A stretch of 64,000 nt of DNA from Ignelater luminosus (taxonomy: Eukaryota; Arthropoda; Insecta; Coleoptera; Elateridae), in the NCBI GenBank assembly GCA_011009095.1, contig VTPC01089980.1:322903-386902 (forward strand), in the 5' to 3' direction. The position numbers and the translations under genes were made by a program. Positions 57,451-64,000 of the stretch are shown here, piece by piece. The notes beneath the pieces were generated by a model. It saw only the letters and a list, made by a program, of their open reading frames with translations. It was not told where the DNA came from and did no database searches. Positions within the stretch are counted from its first letter, which is position 1. Each line of letters begins with the position of its first letter.

Positions 57451-59795
57451 GCAGAAGGTATGCAGTCAGGAAGAGATAAGTAGACTTGGATGAGATATCA
57501 CCACCACCACAAGCCTAATAAAGGGATGGTTATTCCATATGAAATTAAGCAATGGAGAATATGCTCATTTGTTATTACAATTACTTTTAAAAGCAGTGAT
57601 ACACAGTCCTAAAAAATCATTAAATCATTCTATAAGGGAAAAGTTATTGAAATTCTGATGATCTTTAGCATTCCTTAAGAAAAAGCCCCCCCCCTCTTCA
57701 AGGTATCAAAACTTACTTCCGCAACCTTGTAATATTTTTTCAAATTTCAAGTAGGTAACTCAAATAAAAACCAACAAATATAAGTGCTCTGTGCTTGAAA
57801 ATGGAAATGATTGAAATGATTCAAATTATGATAGATTTATTAATAAAAGATATTGATTATGGAAGAGACTAAAGCTAACACATCATACTTGCATTGCTTC
57901 CTTAATTGTTAAGAAAATTATTATTGTAAAATAAGTTGTTAAATGCAGAAATAATAAAGATAAAGCAATCTTGTGCTTCAAAACGCAGCAAGCTAAGAGA
58001 AAAAGATATAATTTGATTAATTACTTCTTTGAAATCATTATGATTATTACCATGAGCAAGTACAGAACGGCAGACACAGTGGGGTAAAATATTTTGATTC
58101 CACAACAAGGGCTCTCTTTCTTAAAGAATGCCCAATTTTCTTAGGTACAAAAACGACAAAATTCATAATGGCCGTCGTATGACGTCATTTGACATGTCCA
58201 GGGTAACTAGATAACAAAAATAAAAGAATACCTGAGTACTGATAACATCGATGTGAACAAAAGTATTTAGTATAAACTTAAAACCCAAATCAATTGCCAG
58301 TCCTACAATCATCAGTGATAAATTATTTAAACAATGCAAATTATTTAGAAAATCTTAAAAACAATTAAAATTGATTTGCTTTTTATGTTTAAACCTGTAG
58401 GAAAATATATTATACTAGAGTTCTTAAAAATCTAATATGCTAATCTTTTGTTTATAAATTCAGTTGCTAGTTATCACAAGCTTCATAGTTAATTAAATAC
58501 AGGGTGTCCCAAAATTTATGACTCAGGTGCCAGGAATAGTTTTCTTATAAAAAAATAAGTGGAAAACATGATGAGATTTCCATAGTTAACCAAAAATAAA
58601 TCAGGCAGCAGGATGTTAGAGAATACTACCAAAAAGATGCTAGGGTAAATTTCTGGTGAGTGCACAAATCTTTCGGATCATTACTTTCCATAAAATAGGT
58701 ATAATAGATTAGTGTTACAGTGTTTATTAAATACAAATTAAAACTATATATAAAGTTCTTTTTGCATGACTGTCTGTAAAGTTGGCACTTTATAACTCGT
58801 TGTCAATGTCAAAAGTTGGCAATTATAAACATTTGCAATAAATTTGAAAAAGCGGTACATTGTAAGATATTCAAATAATTAAGTAAATAGAAACAATATA
58901 TTAAATTATACTTAAGCTATCTTGTTAATATCAGAAGCAGAGTTCAGGGTTAAAGCTCTTATTAATTTTGTTCTTATTGCCATTATAAATTCATGAGCCA
59001 ATTGCTATAAGTGAGGTAGGTATAAACACATAAATTGAGGTTTTAGGTACTTCACTTTGTACTTACTTTATATTTTAATTTATAACATGTATATCTATTC
59101 TTCTGTAGATTTAACATTTAATTTATATATAGGGTTTCCAAAAATGTAGCTGTATTGGTGAAGCAATTTAATAAATATCAGTTTAAAAATTTATGTAGCA
59201 AAAGTTACATCGTTATTTCATTTGCTGTGAATTAGTTAAGAAATTTATTTAGAGCGTAGTGTAAATAAGGAATTTATTGATGTTAAATGTATACATAATT
59301 GTAACTTACATGAGTCAAAACAAAATTAGAATAAACAAATACTAAGTATACAATACTATATAGTGAAGTTACAAAAAATATAAAGGAAAGAATAATTTAG
59401 ATATTTATCATATCAATAAAAAACTTTATTTTTTAAAAATTTCTGAATTGCAGATTTACATTTACTTAACGATAAGCTTTTTATGCTGCTGGGAAATTTA
59501 TTGTAAAACTTAATTCTGTGAAAATTAGTCTGAGATATCCAGAGTGTAAATTATTGTTAATCCTGGTATTATGGTTATGAATGATATTTATTTTATTATG
59601 ATCATTCAAATTAATTTTAATGAAAACTAGACAAATATAAATTCAAAAGTGTGAACATAACTCTAGGGGCTCATTCGACGGGTAATTTGGAGTAAAAAAC
59701 CATAACACACCCATATTCGATTCTCAAGGGTTACTGAGATAATGAGGAAAGAAGGAAATGTTCATTTTTGTTGTATAGAAAATCAATGTGATGAT
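57451..59795. other. Intergenic AT-rich sequence with a transposon terminus
   Basis: No gene is supported. A TA-CAGGGTGTCCC terminus lies at 58498-58510, without a clear partner. A second, weaker end (GGGTTTCCAAAAATG) lies near 59130. The minus frame 57902-58108 is not recognisable. A C10 run lies near 57687-57696. Confidence 0.35.
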
Positions 59796-59799
59796 TCCA

Positions 59800-60530
59800 A
59801 TTTAAAGTCTAAACCATACCAAAGAATTTTATGTACTCTCGGTTGTCCAAGTTCTTTTGTTGTAGTGAGAAAATAAATTCCACAGTTTTGTCATACAACT
59901 GGTTAGAATTAAACCATCCAGTAATATTTTTATATGAGTTATTCATGTCCTCAAAGAGACCGCCTAAACTGCAGTGCGCATGAAGGAGAGTGGTGTTATC
60001 TGCAAAGAGCACTAGATTTCCAGATGAATCAGCAATATCTAAATCATTGATATAAATTAAAGACAGGACAGGGCCCAAAACTGAGCCCTGCAGCACTCCC
60101 AGTACGACATCACCCTCTTCAGAATACACACTATTGAAATGAGCATATTTCTATTTTTAAGAAAGTTTCATGTAAGTTTGCTATTGCAAGTATCAAAGTT
60201 GTAGTATTGTAGTTTTTGTATCAGCAGTTCATGGGAAATGCAATCAAAGCCTTTTGTAAGTTGATAAAGTTGTACCTGCGAATCTGCCTTTTTTTTTTGA
60301 AACCCTGGAGAACAGTATTTATAAGATAATTTACAGCATTTGTTGTACATTTGTTTTTTCTAAAGCCAAATTGATGGACAAGAAATAATTTGTGAGTTTC
60401 AAAGCGAGTTACATTTTCTTGAAGATCTTTTGCAGAAGTTATTGAAATAGTTTGATAATTATTCATATTGTTTAAAGAAACCTTGTGGACAGGAACAACT
60501 CTTGATATTTTTAAAGCATCTGAAGAATTA
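59800..60530 (-). pseudogene. Non-LTR retrotransposon reverse transcriptase fragment
   Basis: The minus strand encodes RT motifs in order but in broken frames: NNYQTISITS (usually YRPIS), HQFGFRKNKCTTNAV, TKGFDCISHELLIQKL, then GVLQGSVLGPVLSLIYINDL and LVLFADNTTLL. The catalytic motif is FADN where an active enzyme has (F/Y)ADD. Frameshifts and this change make it inactive. The type is Jockey/CR1-like. It lies between UTP20 and PHYH. Confidence 0.8.
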
Positions 60531-61800
60531 TCTGACTAATACATTCATTAAACATGTTGGTTAGCAGAATAATTATTAAGTTCTTAATATTTTTAATCAA
60601 CTCGCAAAGTTCATGTTTGGTATATTTAACAAAAATTTTTTTAATCATTATCATCAAATTTGTTTTACTGAAAATTATGTTTTTGCGAAATTTAGAAGCA
60701 TCTTTTCACTTTAGAATATAATTTCTCTGATTCCAACTGCCCTAAATGTCTAAAATCAGTTTTATTCTTCAATTGGTTTTTTGCATGTCTTTTTAATTAG
60801 CTTTCACCTTAACTAATCTAGATTGAGTCAAATTTAGTACTTGAATTTCTGAGAACATCTTTTGCATAAGTAATATCACAGTATATTTTTTAATGAAAAG
60901 ATTAATCAAATGCACAAAATCTGTGTTTTGGTTAATTATGCAAAATAGATCTCTTAATATGCTAAAATGCAATTTTGCATAGCTGATACAAAATTATACT
61001 TCACATATTTGATAAATTGTCTTGTTAAAAGAATGTTGTGTGACATTATTTATGCAAAATACTGTACATAGAAGTAGTCTGTGATGTTAAAATTCAATTA
61101 GGAACAAATCAATACATCTTTATCTTTTAAGATTAGCCAGAAGCTCCATTATTGTAATACACTCTCTAGAAATCCAAATTCAAGATATAATAGAGCAAAA
61201 CAGGTGTCTCACAAATGATATACCATTTTCTTAAGTTTTTTGCTGACATCCTTGATGAGAAACATTCATTATTTATGATCTTGCTTGAAAATCTAAGTTA
61301 CAGACAATTTTATGAACTACAAGCCTGTATGTAATACTTTTAAAATTCTAAGGATGAAAACTATCATAACAGCTAATTATAATAAGTTTAAATTACTAAA
61401 TGAAAGTTAAAGTCTCATTTTTTATTATCTAAAACAATGTAAACAAAGTTTTAGAAAAGTCAGACATAAGGTCATATTGCCTGATTTGATATACAAGAAT
61501 GACTCATGTATATCACATTGTTTATTAAGAAACGAATTTTAAAAACAACTTGTAATTGACTACATATCATTGCAGAAATTGAGAAACTGTGTTAGTTGTG
61601 ATAATTGCAATGTGATTTACATTGAGAACAAAAAACTTTATATCATTGCAACGAAACACAATACCTATTAACTGTAATTAGGAGTTTTTTAATGAAAAAA
61701 GATTATCATTTTTTAATAAAATTACAAGCACATTGACAAGTCTTTAATTTATAAAACTTGTATGCGTTTAATAATTTTTACAAGCTTTTTTGTTTTCAAG
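60531..61800. other. AT-rich sequence upstream of the first visible PHYH exon
   Basis: This should contain PHYH intron sequence. The 5' PHYH exons (start codon and the segment before QRFIDIC) were looked for here and not found. No other feature is supported. Confidence 0.4.
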
Positions 61801-62856
61801 GCAGAGATTTATTGATATATGTAACAATGTAGTAGATAAAGGACCAATGACAGTAATGAAAGACGTTTCGTTAAAGCATAAAAATGTTAAAGGCGAATAT
61901 CTAATCAATAAGGTAGACTGATTTTCTTTCCGAAATTAATAATAAGAATAACAAGAAATGTGTTTTAGATACAAGATATCACTTTTGATGATGTTCTGTT
62001 TAAGTATATATCTTATAAACCTGTGGTCGATATAGTTGAAAGCATCATTGGTCCAAATATAACAGCTTGTCACACCATGCTGATAAACAAACCACCTGAT
62101 TCTGAACAAGATGCCTCAAAACATCCTTTACATCAAGTAAAGCATACATTTGTATGTGTTTTTGTGTAATATGCTGTTGTATTAATTTTAGGATTTGCAT
62201 TATTTCCCTTTCCGGCCTGCAAATTCCATTGCTGCATCTTGGACAGCAATGGAAAGGGTTGATGAAAACAATGGTGGCTTGTTTGTAATTCCTGGAACAC
62301 ACAAATGGAAACTTTTCAAACATGATTATCCACCAGTAAAAATATAAAGTATACAAAGCATATGCATTCATGTTCGTACTATTTAGAGCAACTGTTTCAG
62401 AATGTGAAGAACAAAGCATATCATGGCGTCTTTGGTTTTGATGAAATACCAAAAGTGAATCTTGTTATGGAAAAAGGTGACACAGTATTTTTCCATCCAA
62501 TCATTTTACATGGTTCTGGCCCAAATCTCACTAAGGTAATGTCATTTCTAAGTGTTGTCAGAAAATTAGTAATGTAGGTTGCAGGGCTTTCGTAAAGCAA
62601 TATCATCTCATTATGCAGATTCTAATTGTCATTTTATTAATGTAATGGGAACAACACAAGAGAATATTGCACAAGAAATGGAAGAATTAGTTGCGAAGAG
62701 GGGTTTGAATTCAACAATAAAATACGAGGTAAAACAAGAAAAGGTAAATGTAATAATATTTTAATGTGGTTTTATTTTTAGGAAATTTGGAAATACAAAA
62801 GTAGATTAGTTAGAGGAGCACCAGGCAATTTCCAGAACTATGAAAGTCATCTATGA
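61801..62856 (+). CDS. PHYH: Phytanoyl-CoA dioxygenase, peroxisomal (3' exons)
   Basis: PHYH is an Fe(II)/2-oxoglutarate oxygenase that 2-hydroxylates phytanoyl-CoA and related branched acyl-CoAs in peroxisomal alpha-oxidation. Seven exons join in frame: 61801-61912, 61969-62136, 62192-62335, 62401-62535, 62585-62728 and 62782-62856, plus missing 5' exon(s) entering at phase 2. Strong family blocks: [65 protein letters not shown] and [17 protein letters not shown]. The iron ligands HxD are in HPLHQ|DLH, split by an intron exactly between Gln and Asp. The distal His is in ILHGSG, and the Arg of GFRK should bind 2-oxoglutarate. The last residues are NYESHL; SHL fits the PTS1 consensus. The start and any N-terminal signal are outside the found exons. 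Six exons are listed; the seventh is the unseen 5' part. Confidence 0.92.
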
Positions 62857-63770
62857 TTTTGCTCTTTTGCATTAGTTTAATTTATAGTGTTTTTAAATGT
62901 TAATGGAAAATGAAACAGCTTGTCCAAACTAATTAAAAAATATTTTTATAAACACATTTAACCAGAAATTCATTGTTTTTCTGATACTTCCCAAGAAATG
63001 TGAAAAGAATATCTGTTACATCATTAATACAATATGCACTCAGTTATTTTATCATTTCTTGAAGTGATGCAGTGTAATAGAAAAAATTACTTTTGCTTTT
63101 TCTCATATGCTGCATCATTTTCTAGTTGAAAGATGTTTAATTCCAAATTTTTCATTTTTTTTTATCAGTGCAAATTAGAAAGAAATGTTATTTTACATAA
63201 AATTATTTTGCAGATCTTTATAGCTCTTATGGTCTTCAGAGACACAAATTTAGGAGAGGATGAACTCTCTTGTATTTTGAAAGCAGTGCATTTTTGAATA
63301 TGTGTTTATAGTATCCTCCTTTGTAGTTATGGGTATGAAACTTGTTTTATTTTTCTCCAACCTTTAAAAGACACCTAGTATGGTTGGGTATATTGATGGG
63401 AAACTTTTGTTGTTAAGAAAACATGCATTTTGTTAAGGTTGCAGTCATACTTACTTAGTTGTATATCTTACAATGTATTGTATTTTTCTGGTAGTTTTAT
63501 AAATGAGTAGATACCATACATACTGCTGCTGACATATTTTAGAGTTTTATGTGATCAAGTAGAGATACAGTTGCTCAACGTGAAAGTCGGACAATTGAAT
63601 ATAAATAGATTTTCTCTAAAAATTACAACAAAGATTTTGCCTGAGAAATAAAATTATCATACTTACAATAAAGGGGCCAGCATTAGATTTTTTTAAAAAT
63701 AACAAAATTAATTTTCTTTAGTCATAATCATTATAGAATATTAAAGAAATGATAGCAAATTTAACATCAA
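62857..63770. other. PHYH 3' UTR and downstream AT-rich DNA
   Basis: No gene is supported. Candidate polyadenylation signals (AATAAA) lie near 63646 and 63667. The sequence is uniformly AT-rich. Confidence 0.4.
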
Positions 63771-63885
63771 AATGAAACTCGGACGGTTTCGATAGCTTGT
63801 CTTACCTATTTTTGATAATGTTGAAAATTTTAGTTCAAATTTGGTTTCCACTACAAACCGTCTATATTAGTGTAGTTTTACAAAA

Positions 63886-64000
63886 ATGGGAAGACAACGT
63901 GGTCAAACGTCTATCGAACTAAGAAAATTGGTTCTGAAGCATCACAATAAGGGTAAACAGTTAGGGAAATTGGGGAAATAGTTGATCGTAGTCATTCTAC
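63886..64000 (+). pseudogene. Start of a Tc1-like transposase, cut by the window edge
   Basis: The frame begins MGRQRGQTSIELRKLVLKHH at 63886, a Tc1-type N-terminal helix-turn-helix. It is shifted by one missing A at about 63954; in the next frame it continues VREIGEIVDRSHST to the edge. The upstream sequence (near 63774, 'gaaactcggacggttt') may be its terminal repeat. Whether the rest is intact cannot be seen. Confidence 0.65.

Overview
The window looks like one stretch of an insect nuclear genome. It is AT-rich, and its genes are interrupted by many GT-AG introns. Between and inside the genes lie many DNA transposons of families typical of insects: Tc1/mariner, pogo, hAT, piggyBac-like, and many short non-autonomous inverted-repeat elements. 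I see no bacterial or viral gene organisation. A beetle or related insect is a guess only.

Five cellular genes can be supported. From left to right: (1) the 5' coding part of SPAG17 (cilium/flagellum central apparatus) on the minus strand, running off the left edge; (2) the last four exons of a synaptogyrin on the plus strand, first exon not found; (3) a coiled-coil protein of about 728 residues on the minus strand (24501-38752), family not recognised, with a putative PP1-docking motif next to CDK-type sites; (4) UTP20, a giant HEAT/ARM-like protein of the small-subunit processome, reconstructed as 14 exons on the plus strand (39250-55748), head to head with gene 3 across about 500 bp; (5) a peroxisomal phytanoyl-CoA dioxygenase (PHYH) on the plus strand, 3' exons only.

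The rest is mostly transposon history. The 7.8 kb intron of the coiled-coil gene is largely one hAT element of about 6.9 kb, interrupted in its ORF by a complete Tc1/mariner-like element and elsewhere by a 0.9 kb non-autonomous element. A pogo-type element with a C-terminal zinc finger (20624-24030) contains a mariner remnant and an assembly gap. A near-complete DD41D mariner with matching terminal repeats sits in a UTP20 intron. Three copies of one 0.9 kb long-TIR family, a nested MITE with a 6-bp duplication, a 1.2 kb element with about 270-bp inverted repeats, and a piggyBac-type MITE with TTAA flanks are also present.

I did not find a convincing previously undescribed system. The most useful leads are the unassigned coiled-coil gene with a possible mitotic PP1/CDK switch, a PTS1-like C-terminus on PHYH, a Myc-type E-box upstream of UTP20, one-base homopolymer expansions that break three reading frames (including essential UTP20), and a set of unrelated elements that share the same TA-flanked termini.
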